A stretch of DNA of 64,000 nt from Heligmosomoides polygyrus polygyrus (GCA_947396885.1 OX377205.1:65630969-65694968), one strand, 5' to 3'; counted from the stretch's first letter, positions 23,269-37,900 are shown. Numbers and translations are program-made. Notes: generated from the sequence alone by a model not told the origin.

Positions 23269-23765
23269 TTTTCGAGACAGTGCTACGGCATCCACGGGAG
23301 CCGACGCGCACTCGCAGAGCCCTTCGTGTGTGAGAAGTATGCGAGGGTTCCTGATGCGAGGGCGGCATAGTCCGAAAGTCCCCTAACATAAGCAGAGCCC
23401 AACGCTGAATGTCAATACGTTGACAGGCCGCTCGTGTGAGTTGACAAAAACACTGGAGAGAAGTATTGATCTCTGTGGGAGAGGGGAGAGGGCTCTGCAG
23501 CAAGTCAGGGACATAGTGCGAGTCTGTAAGACCGTTGTGGAAGTCCCAGGAGCACCAGTGGTGTCGGAATAATCATCTCCGAACGATTCCGAGACTCGAT
23601 TGTAAGCATCGAACGCTTTGACGATCGGTTGATGAAGATCGGTATCTCCGCTAAGAAGCAACTCTATCACCTCTTCTCAGCTCTCATGCTTGATGATGTT
23701 AGTGTATTCGCTGATGACTTTAATGGACACGTGGGCGCTATGAAAGACGGATAGAACTGTTATGG
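23269..23765 (+). pseudogene. RTE copy E, 5' end fragment
   Basis: It starts at TTTCGAGACAGTGCTACGGC, the same 5' sequence as the intact copy near 33705, and continues through the leader (RDSATASTGADAHSQSP), a broken TLNVNTLTGRSCEL endonuclease start, and ends in the GDLNG region (DDFNGHVGAMKDG, about 23713-23755). It has small deletions and frameshifts. Confidence 0.8.
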
Positions 23766-25408
23766 TTAAGGGTGTGCGTAATTACGATTTAGGCGATTTT
23801 TGGCAATTTTTTTACGATCTACGACATTTTGGGCCGTAAATCGTAAATTTTTGTGAATGTTAACGATCGACGAGCAAATGACATCTAAATGACGCGTGTT
23901 GGAGCAACGTCGTGAAGAAAGTAAAAATTCTTCTATGATGGTCGTTTCCGCTGCCTGGTCTCACTCAGAGTTCGCAGGTGGACAGCGTGTTCGCAGTCAC
24001 TGTGGTGCCTGCTCAAAGGAGCTCGTGGTAGAGCACTACCTCCGAGTCCAGCCATCAGTACAGTACCTTCTTCTGGTGAAGATCGCACTTTGATTGCTTC
24101 GGAGGTGGTTCTCGTTGGGGGAGCCAGGCATAGTTGTCGTAGGAGGCCCGGACTCATCTCCCTTGACTACGTTCCCCCACAAAATCTTAAGACGAAAGCG
24201 GAGAAGGAGTGTGAGTGATGCTCAGTGGCCACGACCCGTCCGAGTCACGGAGATCGTGGGCCACAAGCTTAAGTCGAGACCTCCTTTATTGTATTCTAGA
24301 ATGGTCTAGATTGTGTGACATTATGTTTAGAGTGTTCGGGATATAAGCCTGTGACACTAAGGGTAACAGGTTTTGTTAAATCTGAAAATTCATGGAAAAT
24401 GTTGTTGCAGGAGTTTTCCGACAACCTGATAGAAAATCTAAGGCCTTTTGGTGCGTCATAGGGTAGAAGCATTAGCTCAGTACGCGATGTTTGTTAACTG
24501 CATGTGCAGTTGCTGGTTTCCCCTAGTTAACGAGCACAGAAGTGATTTTTTAATTTTTCGTTTTGATAGTGATTTTTCACTATCGCTTCTGATAAATCCT
24601 AGATTTATAGTCATCTAGAGAAGTGCTAGGAGGTTGGAATTTTAATGGTCATTCAAACGGCGGAAGCTTTTTGTTGATGCACCATGCATAGGTCAGTGTA
24701 AAGTTTTCGAGTCAACAACTTTTTCGACATTCTTGAAACGTGTAAAGTTTGAATTGAGAAGTCTCGTTTGACCAGAACGAAAAATGAAGGTAAAAAAGGA
24801 GAAAAGTTTGGCAAGAAAACTGCCGAGCTTAGGCTGAAAATAACAAATAAACAAATACATATGTCGTCCTTTCACTACTGCGAGGCAGCTTTGCCCTCTA
24901 CGCGGCCGTTTGTCTGCCTGCCGCGTGCCGCATTTAGCAAAAGTGCGGAGGCCTTTACACTGTGAAGAGAGAATGGCGGGGGAACATAGATATCTGTCCT
25001 TACAAGCCGCTTAGTGTCGGACCCCGTTTAATAAAGTTCCAGCTGAAGAGCTCGTGCGGCTCAATGAATACTGATCCATATCGTTTTGTTGATAAGTCGA
25101 TATTGTGGAAGAGTTGGAGTGGCCAATGATCGTAGCATCTACATACCTCCATGCAGAGCTAAGTGATCGGATCTATTCTAGTTGGAGCTAGTCGGGAGAC
25201 AGCATTGGAGGCTTTGCCCTCCCCTGAATTTGCGCGAGGTCTTAATTTACTGCTCCATGTTGTGATTGGTCTCGGAAAGATACTGGAAAAGCAGTAATAA
25301 GGGGCTGGAGTAAGGGCTCGTTCGATACTTTAAAGTTCCCCCCTCCGAATAGATCCAACTGACCTATTGTGTTACTGACGGAGTTCGACGAATTCAAAGG
25401 GAGGGAGT
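23766..25408. other. Unassigned sequence; small inverted repeats only
   Basis: Contains a palindrome-like CGTAAATCGTAAAT cluster near 23775-23870, a GC-rich repeat-like block (23930-24210) and short hairpins near 24490-24600 (GTTAACTGCATGTGCAGTTG; GATAGTGATTTTTCACTATC). No gene model could be supported. The segment 25240-25461 carries an open minus-strand frame adjoining the end of the channel gene and may be its 3' exon or UTR. Confidence 0.35.
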
Positions 25409-25990
25409 TTAAGTCGGGGTTGCGAGACTGGGTGGACAATGCAACTTCCAGTGCGTCGACGACTAGGTATTGTAGTTGTATTCGTTCTCTACGGCTGAGA
25501 CTTTGAGTACGTTTGCGTGAGGAACACCTTTAACTGCTCATATAAAACTTCGGACGACGACGATTTGCGAATAATAGTGGGAACCTCCGTACTGATCAGT
25601 TTTCTATCCCTTAGATCTTTGGTTTCCTGTGGTTCACCACCGCCCTCTCATAATAAAGCTCGAGAGATTCAATGAAAGTAACAATTGAGCCCTCGGCTTC
25701 TTCCCGTTTCTTTCCCGAACAGAAAGGTATGTGATGATGTGATTTGCTTGGTTATTGTTGACAGGGATAGCCTTCATGAAAGCGTCAAACACACCGACAC
25801 AACTCACCAACTTCGCTAACGGCGGCGGCTCAGTATCACTCGGTTTCGAGCCTCGAAAACTGCCCCGTATTTGCTTGCTGAGAGAACGAAGGCGAGACTG
25901 CGTCGTTCGAAAGGAGTCGCCTACGCTGGCTTTACTACTTTTGAACATGGTGAACACTGACACCGTCTCCTCCAACTGCTGTTTTCGCTC
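25409..25990 (-). CDS. Channel gene C-terminal tail exons
   Basis: Exon 25990-25808 (ERKQQLEETVSVFTMFKSSK, then Arg/Ser-rich to PPPLAKL) and exon 25626-25528 (ETKDLRDRKLISTEVPTIIR and on to YEQLK) are both phase 0 with TTTCAG/CCACAG acceptors and GTGAG/GTGTT donors. They encode an Arg/Ser-rich cytoplasmic tail with possible phosphorylation-type sites. The last exon is uncertain: CCTAG before 25462 allows a short end with stop at 25409-25411 in phase. A longer open frame in another phase runs to about 25243. Confidence 0.6.
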
Positions 25991-28900
25991 CTGAAATGAA
26001 ACCGTGCGCTTTAACTTCCTCAGTCTGCATGTTCCGGCTCACCTTCTCCCTCTTCTTCTTGTTGAACAAATAGTCTCGTCTCCGCTTCGAGAAGGCGATC
26101 CATCCTATCTTTGACATGAATAGGCTGATCTCCGTGACAGTAATCAAGGACATCCCAAGGAACATGCCCATGTTGCCGCCGATATCACCTGGAAAAGTTG
26201 GTTACGTGTATCAGCGAAATTTGGGAGAATGCATGACAGAAACCGCTCACTGAGAATTTCCGTTAGGGAAGTTGCTTGAACTTGTCTGTACTCAGTGTGT
26301 GCCATGTCACGGAAGAAGACGTTCACTGTGAGGAAGTTCGTCCTTTAAATAGACACCTGAGACTAGCTCAAAAGACAAATTTGGATAAATTCAATACCGC
26401 TCGGTTATGATCAGCCGTCGGAACGAACCTCATATGAGCTTTGCTCCAGCCGGGATTCTTCCGGGCCAACCACTTCAGGGCGCCATGGCTGAACCCGTGT
26501 CCGTACGAGTTGTAGGCGTGGTAGACCTGGCTGTTGCATTCGATCTTACACTCTTGACACTGTGGCATGTGGAAGTAGTCGGTGCCTGGAAATCCCAAAA
26601 AATTCAAAGAGTTCATGGGGAACAATCCTTAGAAGAAATCGCTCACCATTGACTTGGGTTCGAATGTGTTGGTCGATGCATTGGAATGTCTGGTACGGTG
26701 TACACGTTGGCATAGCTGAAATCCATGCCTCCATTGAAGTCACTTTATTTCTTTTTTTCTAAGCATGTTTGTGGCATAAATTCAAGACAGGTTCAATCTG
26801 GCAGATTCCTAAGTATCGTTGAAAATGACTTGAGATACTTCCCAGTTTTGAGGCCTCCTTCAGGTGTGATAAATACAGAGCCGCGATGTTTTCTCCACCG
26901 GTTCATGATGATAAGTTGGCCGAAAAACCTCGTCGCGTAAGCTTGAGTACTGACTAGCTAACTATTAGCTCATCACCGGCTCAGCACATAATTTAGTTCA
27001 AAAGTCCTGAAGAAAAGCTGAAAGCTCAAAAATGGAGCTGAACTCCGAACCACAGATATCTTCGAGTAAGAAGGAGTCTCGCTACGGGTCGATTATAATA
27101 AGTAAATAGTTCGACACTTCTCGGACTGATAACGGGAACTGGACGAGTTGAACGCGTGTATCTTTATACAAGTTCTCCGATACGTCTAACGGCGTCTCTC
27201 GTATTTACGCGCTTTGCGCGACCTTGCAATATTATTAACTTAAAATCCTGCTGCATGTTTTTGCATGAATCCGTTCTTCACTTCCGTAAGCTTTTCATAG
27301 GCGTTCTCTCGGGATCGTCCAGTAACGTCACTGCTTTGTAATGCTCAGTACTTCTGTGCAACGCTTATATCATAGCTGGATAAATGGCAGCTGGATCATT
27401 TAAAAGGGCAACGTGTTCGGCACGTCTACTGAGTCGTCAGGCACGTTGCACAACTACGTACAATCCCCTCATCCCTAGACTTCCCTCCCCAACACACTCC
27501 TCCAGCACCGCATCTCCAGGCGAGTTTGGCGACATGTTCGGCACGTCTACTCAGTCGTCAGGCACGTCGCACAACTATGTACAATCCCCTCATCCCGAGA
27601 CTTCCCGCCCCCCCCCCCCAACCCACTCCTCCAGCCCTATGTGCAAACAAACAAACTCACAGACAAAGAGACAAACGACCGTGATCTCATATATATAGTA
27701 TGATACTCACATATGTCGATGTTATAAGTGAACGGGCTGCATCCACATCGATCGTTGAAATAATTGGCCTAAACCTCAAAATATAGATTTTGAACGAGCG
27801 AAATTTAAGGCAAGATACCTCTACTACTACCGCACCTTGCAAAGTGAATCACAGTTCACGGAAGAATAGGGCAGTACTGTGGAGTATGAAGGTGGCCACT
27901 GCTCACTACAATTTCCCCAGTTCTCCGAAGAGAGCAGCACGTACTGAAACGCGAGAAAGTTGTACGGCAAAAGCGCCTAGTTCAGCAGAGTAAGACTACT
28001 GTAGTTGCACTCACCGTATTCGTTGAGATGGCCGAGTAGACTCTCGTTCCGGGAGAGACACTGATGCCTTCGGAGACGAGATACGGTACTGTGTCCGGGG
28101 CGTGCACATAGTAGCGGAAGCCGTTCTCGAACGCGTTTGAGAAGATCGGTTCGGCGTCATCTGAATGGCATCCACATGGACCTTTGCAATGGCTTATGCC
28201 AAAGCACAGAGAAAAAAAAGGTCGCGGCCATGCAGGAATGACTGCACCGCTCCAACAGCTCGCTCGAACATAGCGCTTATTTTTCCTTCCGAATTGTAGA
28301 AATTGATATCCTAAGCTAGCTGCTTGTTTTGCTGTCGTATCTATTGGCAATGTGAAAATATGCCTGTCAGGTGGAAGGAGAATGAGCGACTCGCCCAAAG
28401 CTGTGGTATGAGAGCAGCCCAATATGGCCAGTTCGCTCCGATGCAATCGAGTTTAACCGGCTAAAATCGTTTTAAATTAAGACAGTGTGCACTTCAACTG
28501 CTAACTCTACTTCTACACAATATGCCGTACAAGGTACTAGCTTATTCGGTAGCGACGGAGACATTATTTTGGTACGCTTGTAGATTTCACAAACCTGTAC
28601 CCACATTCTACTTGCTTCATGAGAGAAAGCAATTCGAAATATATTGTTCTCTTCAAAACAAAGCGTGTTTTTAAACTGTAATTTTGTCATTTCTGCAGTC
28701 ACGACAAAACCTATAAAATAAGTCTTCTACATACACACAAGACCCCCATGTCACAGCCCTTCACCGGCATGATGGCAATCTCACTAAAAAGCACTTCCTA
28801 CTCCTTTACCTCAACATGACTGGACTTGTCTCCGAAGAGCAACGAGTTTTATGCAAGTGCGGAGATAACGAGGTTAAATGTCGACGCTGGTCGATCTCTT

Positions 28901-31900
28901 TGAGGGGCGCGCCATGCGTTCTACTTCCACGGGAAATCGTTCGGAAAATATGTGCACTGCTCGGCCGATGAAGAGGTAAGTGCCCATGCAAATGTTGTAC
29001 TGTTGCACCAATTCACCACATCAGAAGGATGAAAGGCTCGGTAAGCTTCAGGGGGATCCGAATCAGGAACCTTGAGACGAAGTGCACGCGCCACTGGGGA
29101 CCCGACCAGGGATGGGCGGAATTTCTGTTTTCTGTTTTCTGATTTTCTGGCCATTTTTGACAAATTTTTTCTGTTTTCTGTTTTCTGGGAAAATGGCCAA
29201 AAATTGGCCAGAAAACAGAAAATAGAGTTACGAACAAAATGTTATCACAGAAATCTAATGAAAGGAATCCAAAAAGTATTATAGAATAATGAGCTTCATT
29301 CCACAATAGTATTTCTAGAGCATCTTAAATGTAAAGCATGTGGCATTTTTGGATGTGCTCGTGTAGTAATTGCGCCGCATACTCATGAACTATCACTAAA
29401 AATTTTATATTAAAGCTTTAAAACTAGTATTCTGAAGCATTAAATTGTGTACTAACTAACCACTTGTCCTAGAGTTACTGTGGGCAGGGTTATTCTCCAC
29501 CTCCGGTTTAAAAATTGATCACTGTTAGTCGGTCATCCCCAATATCGCTTTCTGCGGAGCCTTCGTTGAAGCTGCTTTTCTAACTATGAAGATTCCTCCT
29601 TGGTGTCACAAATTAGTAAGAGACAGAAAAGTTTTAGTTACCTTCGATTTTGCTGCTGTAATGATACAGTACTGATACACGAAATTTGTCATTTATCACG
29701 TATATCATCTGTCGTCCCATTGATCATCGAGTTGTTCAAGCGGGCATCAGCAGCGTCTCAACACGTCCATGCCACGTGCCAGGGTATCTAAAGAATCCTT
29801 TTCGCACGAGGGACACGAAGAGCGTCATATTGTTTATTCAGGGCTTTGACGAAGTCCGACCAACGCGTAGGTGGGCATCCTGGTGTTCTCTTGACATCCC
29901 GTGGAGTCTAGTCGGTGATGGCTCTCGTCCACTCGGGTTCTGCGAAGCGCATTACGTGGCCCGCCTAATTTTCGACGACTTGGCCTATGCGACAGCGTCC
30001 CTGATCTTCGAACGTCGGCGAAACTCGGAAGTCTCGAGGCCTTCTCTCACTTGCGTGAGTAGTGTCACTCCGAGCATTGTCCTCTCGATTCCCCGCTACG
30101 CGACACTGATCGCTTGTTCATCCTGCTTTCGTAGAGCCCAGGTCTCTGATGCGTCTTTTAGGGCAAGAAGAACAGTGAAGTCGAAAAGGTGGGTACGGAA
30201 CCCGACGTTCTGCGTCTTCTCCACGACTCTCTTGACAGCTCCTCAAGCCGCTCGCATCCTCCTTCCCAGCTCCGGCGCTAGTTAGTTGGTCATGTTGACT
30301 TCACGACCCAGATACACGTATCTGGAGCATTCGAAGATGTCCGTTCCATTGAGTGAGAGTGGGGCGTCAGAAACTTGTCCGTTCCTCATGAACATCGTCT
30401 TCGTAAGATTCAGCTGTAGTCCAACGTTCCCACATACACAGTCGAAGCCAGCAAGCATTCGCTCCGCCTGGCTGATGCTCGGTGTTAGATGGTGTAGGTG
30501 CCGTCTGTCGTCTTTCACTCTCATGTCTTCCCATTCTAGTTGTCGAATGACGTTTTGAAGGGTGGCGCAGAAGAAAACCGGGGATATAGTACCCTCTCAT
30601 CGAGCCTCTCTGTTCACTTTGGCAACGACGTTGTTGTAGAATGGCGAGACCTTTGTCGTGAATCCACTTTGCAGCTCTCGAAGGACTATGATGTACACAG
30701 TAGGAATGCCCTGAACGAGCAGGACTTCGACGACCGCTTCAGTTTCCACAGAGTCGAATGCCTTCTTCAGGTGAACGTGCTGCGGCAGCTTGTACTCTCG
30801 CGACACTTCGATAAGCTTCGTAGTGATGTGTATGTGATCGATCGTACTGAATCCTCTCTGAAATCCTGCTCGTTCTCATGACTGTACTTCATCTAGCGTT
30901 CTGCCGATCCTATTCAGGAGGACTCAAGTTAACAGCTTATAGACTACGTACATCAGGCGGACCAGGCGATTGTTGCTAATGTCGTGCACTCTTCTGTACA
31001 GCAAGGCGGTTCTGCTGGTCTTCCACTGAGATGTAATATGATATATAATATGATATGAGATGAAATAATAATGTGATAAAGAGGGTATATGCTCGGTCTT
31101 CATTATATGGTGTCTACGCATTCAAAAAAGCATCTTCACCTAAGATCTGTTGTGCTGACAGCCCCTCAGTCAAAATCTCGTACTGTACTGTAAGGCACCA
31201 AGCCAGTGCACATCATCTTTAGTCGGATAAGCAGTAACTAGGTGCTGTAAAGAGCATTGGTAAGTTGGCCTGAGAACTTTCAGTTACGCGGAAACTAGGC
31301 TACTTACAAGGAAAGGTATGACCAAGAACGAAACGAACTAGGAATACAGATTCTAGCGGAGCCAGTAATACTCAACGAATCTCTGCACAGCTTTAGAGTA
31401 CGTTGCGAGAGTGCGTCTACAAACTCAAGCAATTGAGTTGAAATATGGAAACAGTGATCACTGATTCATCGTGTTCGGTACTGTAAAAGATTCTTACTAG
31501 TGAGACCATTATCTGATTGAGGCGTTCGCGGTGAAACGGGGCTGATGAGTAATGTTGTGTACTTCACGTGTCGAGATTCCTAGGATCTATCAGTCCAGAT
31601 TTACAACTTGCTGATTGCAGTAGACTGGAATGTAGTAGAAATTTTTATAAACGCTTACAAAATAAAACGCTGATCTACGACTACATTTCTAGTCATAAAA
31701 AGCATTTACTACTGGAAAAATGAATCTTTGGGTAAAATAATTAGATCGTGTGATAATTTCCAAATTTTCTGTTTTCTGATGTCTGTTTTCTGATTTTCTG
31801 GCGTTTTTGGCTTTTCTGTTTTCTGATTTCTGTTTTCTGACGAAAGCGATTTTCTGTTTTCTGTTTTCTGGGAAAATTTTCAAAATTTCCGCCCATCCCT

Positions 31901-34900
31901 GGACCCGACTTACTACGCTATCACGCGCTTATGTAAGTGCTCATGCTGCTTTCTAGTGAGAGTGTCAGGGAGAGCTGTTTATGCAATATCAGGGATGCCT
32001 CATCCGACGCTGCTATGGAAGTCTCGCCATATAGAAATGAGGAAGGCGTAGAATCCCTGCCTGCAGAGAACGTTCAGGTACGACGCATACCATCTGTTGA
32101 GGTGTGAAAATGCAAACCTGTGGCTCGTCCTTCAGTTTTCCTGCTGCTCATCTACTTTCTTTCTTTGTTTCACTCAGAGTGTAATAGTTTTCCAACATGT
32201 TTCAAAACCGCTACGTCGGGGAGTGTTCCAGGTAGCACCATCCGAGCAGCTTTGAATCGTGTCTTAGGAAAATTTATTTTTTGCTCCTCCTCTTATTTGG
32301 TGAGCAGCAGGATGAGTACAGCATAACTCCTTTTCTCCTCTAGATCTCTCTTCAGCAATTCTACTCAACCACACCCTAATTAACAGAGCCTATTCCTGCT
32401 TCTGTTCTAATTATACTTACAACAAGACGTTCTCTAGGTTTGAGGATCGCAAATAGACCAGCTGGTTTGATACCCAAAGGGTGAGAATCACTCCGGCCTC
32501 TGAGTGGAACGAATCAAGCGGTTCAATTTAGTATGACCATACTCGCTCGCTCTACCGCGTTCCATTTCCTTTGAAGCCCCATTCGTTTGCCTTCTTTTTG
32601 TAATAGTAAAACTGTAACTGCAATGGCAATTACAGTTTTACTATTACAGTCTTTCCTGAAACAGCAGAATTGTTAAAAGTTTGGCGGAGCCCTCTAATCT
32701 GCAAAGTTACCCAATTCGAAACTTTAAAAAACTGGCAAATGAATAGCATTAAAAATAAAGAAGGAGCGAGCTTGCACTGATGCATATATTAATTTAATTT
32801 TATTATTATAATTATCACTTAGATACTAGACATAATGTTATGACAAGGAAAAAAGAATACTTCGTCAAATATGTATCAATTTGATCCTGTAGGTGCTTCA
32901 GACACTTCATATAATTACCACTTCGTATTTGAAGAGTTGCGGAATGAAGTGTCGGGTGGATCACTTTATTACGAAGTACTGTTATGATACCATCGAAAAC
33001 CTACACAGTACGAAGTTCTATTTAGAAGAAGCATTTTTGTTCGAGTCCAACGTCGCGTACGGTTTTGCCTCACCTTTTCATCTAAGCAAAGAGCAATAAA
33101 GAACCCGTGCAAATTTGCAAAATCGGTGATCGTTCGCGATCGGCGTCACATCAGCCTACCTCCGGTGCCGTCGAACTGCTCCTCCATGTGTGCGTCCAGA
33201 ATGATCTGCAGCCCCGCATTCACACCGGCCACCGTCTGCTTCTGCATCCACTCGCGGGCGGCTCGCATGTCCAGCGTGTGGCACTTGCCCAGGTTCGTCA
33301 GCCGCGGCTCCATGAACTTGCAGCAGTCGAACTGTCGACCCCCGAACGAGCACAGCTTCATCGTCTCCGTGCAGTTGAACCTGCAACTTGTTTCTAGGCA
33401 TCCATTGGCTGATAGCAAGGTATCTGATCTGTGTCGGTTCGGCATAAAAAGACGCAAAAGAGACATATATTATAGCTGACGAGAAATGAAAGGTCGGGGC
33501 TGTAAGGCAGTTCAAATGTGCATTTGGCAGAGTCAGTGGCATACAGTGGTGGCGATGTCCGTTCCTCCACGTGGTGCCACTGGAAACTACTCGCTCTGCG
33601 AGTTAAGCCGAACACGGACACTCGATTGCAGGCGACAGGCCCTTGTGACAGGCCGGCCTACGAAGACCCATGTCACATCACATGGTGTATGATAGCTCAA
33701 GTGTTTCGAGATAGTGCTACGGCGTCCGCGGGAGCCGACGCGCACTCGCAGAGCCCGGCGAGTGTGAGAAGTATGCGAGGGTCCCTGATGCGAGGACGGC
33801 ATCGGGGGGCAACTGAGCTAGTCCGAAAGTCCCGTAACGTAAGCAGGACCCGCGTGGCAACGCTGAATGTGGGTACGTTGACGGGCCGCTCGTGCGAGTT
33901 GGTTGAAGCACTGGAGCGTAGAAGAGTTGATTTCTGTGCGGTGCAGGAGACGAGGTGGTCCTGCCGTAAGTCAAGGGACATAGGACGTGGCTTCAAGGCC
34001 GTTCTATGTGGAAGTCCCAGGACCACCAGTGGTGTCGGAATAATCGTCTCCGAACGATTTCGTGACTCGATTGTAAGCGTCGAGCGCTTTGACGATCGAT
34101 TGATGAAGATCGTTGTCGCCGCGAAGGAGCGACTCTATCACTTCTTCTCTGCGTATGCTCCGCAGACTGGCTGCTCGGATCAAGCCAAGGAAGAGTTTTG
34201 GAGCCTGCTTGATGAGAAGACAGCAGAGGTACCGTCGAAAGATGTCATGATAGTCGCTGGTGACCTCAACGGGCACGTCGGCGCGACGAAAGACGGGTAC
34301 GGCTGTCATGGTGGGTTCGGTTACGGATCGCGTAACGCAGATGGTGAGCGTATCCTTGAATATGCGGAATCGCACAACCTCACCATAGTGAACACCGTAT
34401 TTCGCAAACGCGATTCCCACCTCATCTCGTTCTATAGCGGGAACACCAGGACTCAGATAGACTTTGTCCTTGTGAAGGATCGAGACCGAAGTCTTGTCAC
34501 AGACGCGAAGGTCGTGCCGTATGAGACGGTCGCCCCACAGCATCGACCGCTGATCTGTACTTTAAAGATCGCCCCTCCGAGGCTGAAGCAGGTCGAGCGA
34601 TGCGGTGCACCAAGAATCAAGTGGTGGCGAATGAAAGAGAAGGAAGCAGCTGTGATTTCTCGCGTGCGGTTACCGACAGTGACAACTGTCGACGAAACTT
34701 GGGAGAAGGCCACCGACGCGATTCGTCACGCTGCACGGTCGGAGCTCGGCATCACGAAGCCTGGACGACGGAAGGTCGACAAGCAGGCCTGGCTGTGGAC
34801 AGATGACGTGAAAGCCAAAGTTCGAGAGAAGAAGACGCTATATCACGTGTTTCTCGGGGAAAAGACAGCCGATAACTGGCGGAAGTACCAAGAAGCGAAG

Positions 34901-37900
34901 AAAGCTGCAAAGAAGGCCGTGGCTGTTGCAAAAGCCACTCATTATGGAGATGTCAACGAGAAGCTCGAGTCGCGCGATGGGGAGCGGTATCTGTACCGAC
35001 TCGCAAAGAATCGCCATCGCCAGACCGAGGACATCGAGAAGTTCTTCGGCATCAATGATGAGAACGGCCGTCTTCTTACGGACCGCAAGAAGGCATTGAA
35101 GCGATGGCGCGATTACTTTGAGGAAATCTCTACAGTAGAATTTCCTCATCCAGCCATCCCCTCAACGGCTCCAACCCACGGCCCCGTTCAGAAGATCACC
35201 GTGGAGGAGATTGAAGCGGCTTTGAAGAAGATGAGGCCAGGCAAAGCGAATGGGCCCGATGACGTGGCAGCAGAACTGTGGAAGTCGAAGTTTTGGTGCC
35301 CTGCTGAGTGGTTGGCGAAGTTCTTTAATCAGGTTGTGGCGGAGAAAAAAGTGCCTGAGAGTTGGCGCCAAAGTACGACGATTCCGATTTGGAAGAAGAA
35401 GGGCAGTCCTGCAGACTGCTCCAATTACCGTCCGATTCGCTTGCTTTCGCACAGCATGAAGATCTTTGAGCGAGTTGTCGATGGACGAATTCGGGACATC
35501 GTCCAGCTTTCCAGCAATCAGTGCGGCTTCGTGGCTGGCTGTGGCACCATTGATGCCATACACGCCGCCCGCCTCCTGATAGAGAAGCATCGCGAGAAAC
35601 AGAAGGCAGTGCATATCGCCTTCCTCGACTTGGAGAAGGCCTTTGACCGCGTACCGCGTGAAGTGATATGGTACGCCTTGCGACATCATGGAGTTCCCGA
35701 AGAGCTCATAGAGTGGGTGCGAATTCTCTACTCTTGTCCAAAGAGTCGAGTGCAAGCTGCAGCTGGAACCTCGATGGAGTTCCCCATCTCTGTCGGGGTA
35801 CACCAGGGTTCTGCGCTTTCCCCACTCCTCTTTGTTGTCGTCATGGATGCCATCACACGAGATCTTCAGAAGCCCGTCCCTTGGACGTTGCTTTATGCCG
35901 ATGACGTGATGCTCGCTAGCGAAGATAAAGGTGAACTCGAGCGAGAGGTGCAAGCTTGGTGTGATCGCTTGGAGCGGTTTGGACTCAGACTGAACGTGAA
36001 GAAGACCGAGTATTTAACGACGGACGTTACCGAGTCCAGCTCCATCAAGGTTAACGGCATCGAGCTTCCACGCACTGCGGTCTTTAAGTACCTGGGATCA
36101 GCAGTCGCGTCTGACGGCAAACTGATGGTCGAAGTGAATTCACGCGTGAGTGCAGCTTGGTCCAAGTGGCGCTCGTTGACTGGGGTGCTCTGCGATAGGA
36201 AGATACCGGAGCGCTTTAAGTCAAAGATCTACAGGGCAGTCATCCGGCCAGTAGCGATGTACGGCGCTGAGTGTTGGCCTGCGACTAAGGAAGTTGAAAC
36301 GCGCCTCAGCGTCATGGAGACGAAGATGCTGCGCTGGACGGCTGGAGTCACGCGCATGGACCGCATTCGAAATGATGCTATTCGGCAGAAGTTCGGTGTC
36401 GCGCCGATAGCGGACAAGATGCGCGAAGCTCGCTTACGATGGTACGGCCACGTTCTTCGTGGAAAGGAAGATAGCGTCCGCAAGATAGGCCTTAAGTTCG
36501 AGGTGGTAGGAAAGCGGCCTAGAGGGCGCCCGAAGCAGCGCTGGGCTGATACGTTACATACGGACTTGAAAGCGGCTGGCGTCCACCCTGATTTAGCGTG
36601 GATCGGGAAAGGTGGCGTCATGACACCAGAATAGCGGACCCCGCTACGAAGCGGGACAGACGCTGAAGAAGAAGAAGAAGAAGAAGAAGTGGCATACAGT
36701 GGCGGGCATGCCAGTTCTTCGTTCTCCATAGACACGTGCAGTACCAACCTTCTACGGATGCTTGGTTGCCGTGTTTGGGACTCGAATCGAATAATGCATA
36801 TGAGCGAGGCTAGCGCCATTTCTCGACTGCGCCGCGCGCGTTGTCGCGAAAGAGCAGACTACTTATGTCAGTAGAACGTAGCTCTCGTCATGGAAGACGA
36901 AAAGGAAAGTCGTTTTCCATGCGCAGCAGCACGCATCAACGGAATACGTAGTATAACTTCGGTACTTGTCGCGAAGGCGCTCCGAAGAGGTGCGGAAACG
37001 TGCCGTTGCTCCTACTCGCGACAGCCAATCATGCAGTGGCTACGCAGCGTTCCCGCAGTCGGTAGTAGCAGTAGACGTTCGCCCTATCCAGATCGGCTCA
37101 AGAGTAGCGCACGGACCACAAAATCTTGTCTGTACCGAGCGGCGGCTTGTACTCCTTTAAAACATGGCAGTTGACTGCTTGCCGTGGCTTTGGCTAGCTA
37201 GGTGAACATGACGAACTTGGCAAATCTTTAGAAACTTTCACGGAGTGTTGCAAAATCTATTGCCGACGTTGAAGAAGCTGATGTGGGCAGATGGCGCAAT
37301 CGGTGGAAGGTAGCGCTCCAGAAACCTTATTACCTTGTATTCCTTGCCAGGATACCTTTCATTGCTGTAATGTCGGTGTTGCCTGGCTTGCAGGGAAAGG
37401 GAAAAACACTGGTGAGTCCCCTGGTTGAGTTTCTGCACTGCATAAGCGAAGCCCACACTCAAAGAGGTTCACGTATCAAGCTGACGTAGATGTACATCAT
37501 TATGTTAATCAGAAAGTCTTAAGCTGTTTGACATGACACTTGTTTGACATTCCTCATTTTTTATTCAACCTGCAATGGGACCTACTCAACAATATATCCA
37601 CCACCAATAGCTCCTGCAGTCTCCCACCTAATAGCGGACCAGCGATTCCTCTTTCTAGAAACTGAGAAGAGTGAGACAAAGAAATTGCTGTCTGCCCTTT
37701 CATCTTCGGCGATTTTTTTTCTAGAAATGCACTGAGAGGCGAAATAAGTGGTAGTCAGTGGATTTCTTTATGTATATGAAGCCGAGTTTATCGTGGAGTT
37801 GTCGCGGTATTGGTAGACAGAAGCTCGTCTTGGCTGTTTTTTCGAACAACGTCCACCAGTTTCCGAGGCTTGGCGTCAGTGCTACCAGTGACGGCGTGTG

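Noticed and set aside
33518..33688. Upstream ATG giving a 1038-codon RTE frame
   Set aside because: That ATG lies before the target-site duplication (33535-33552), in host intron DNA; the element's own first ATG is at 33689.
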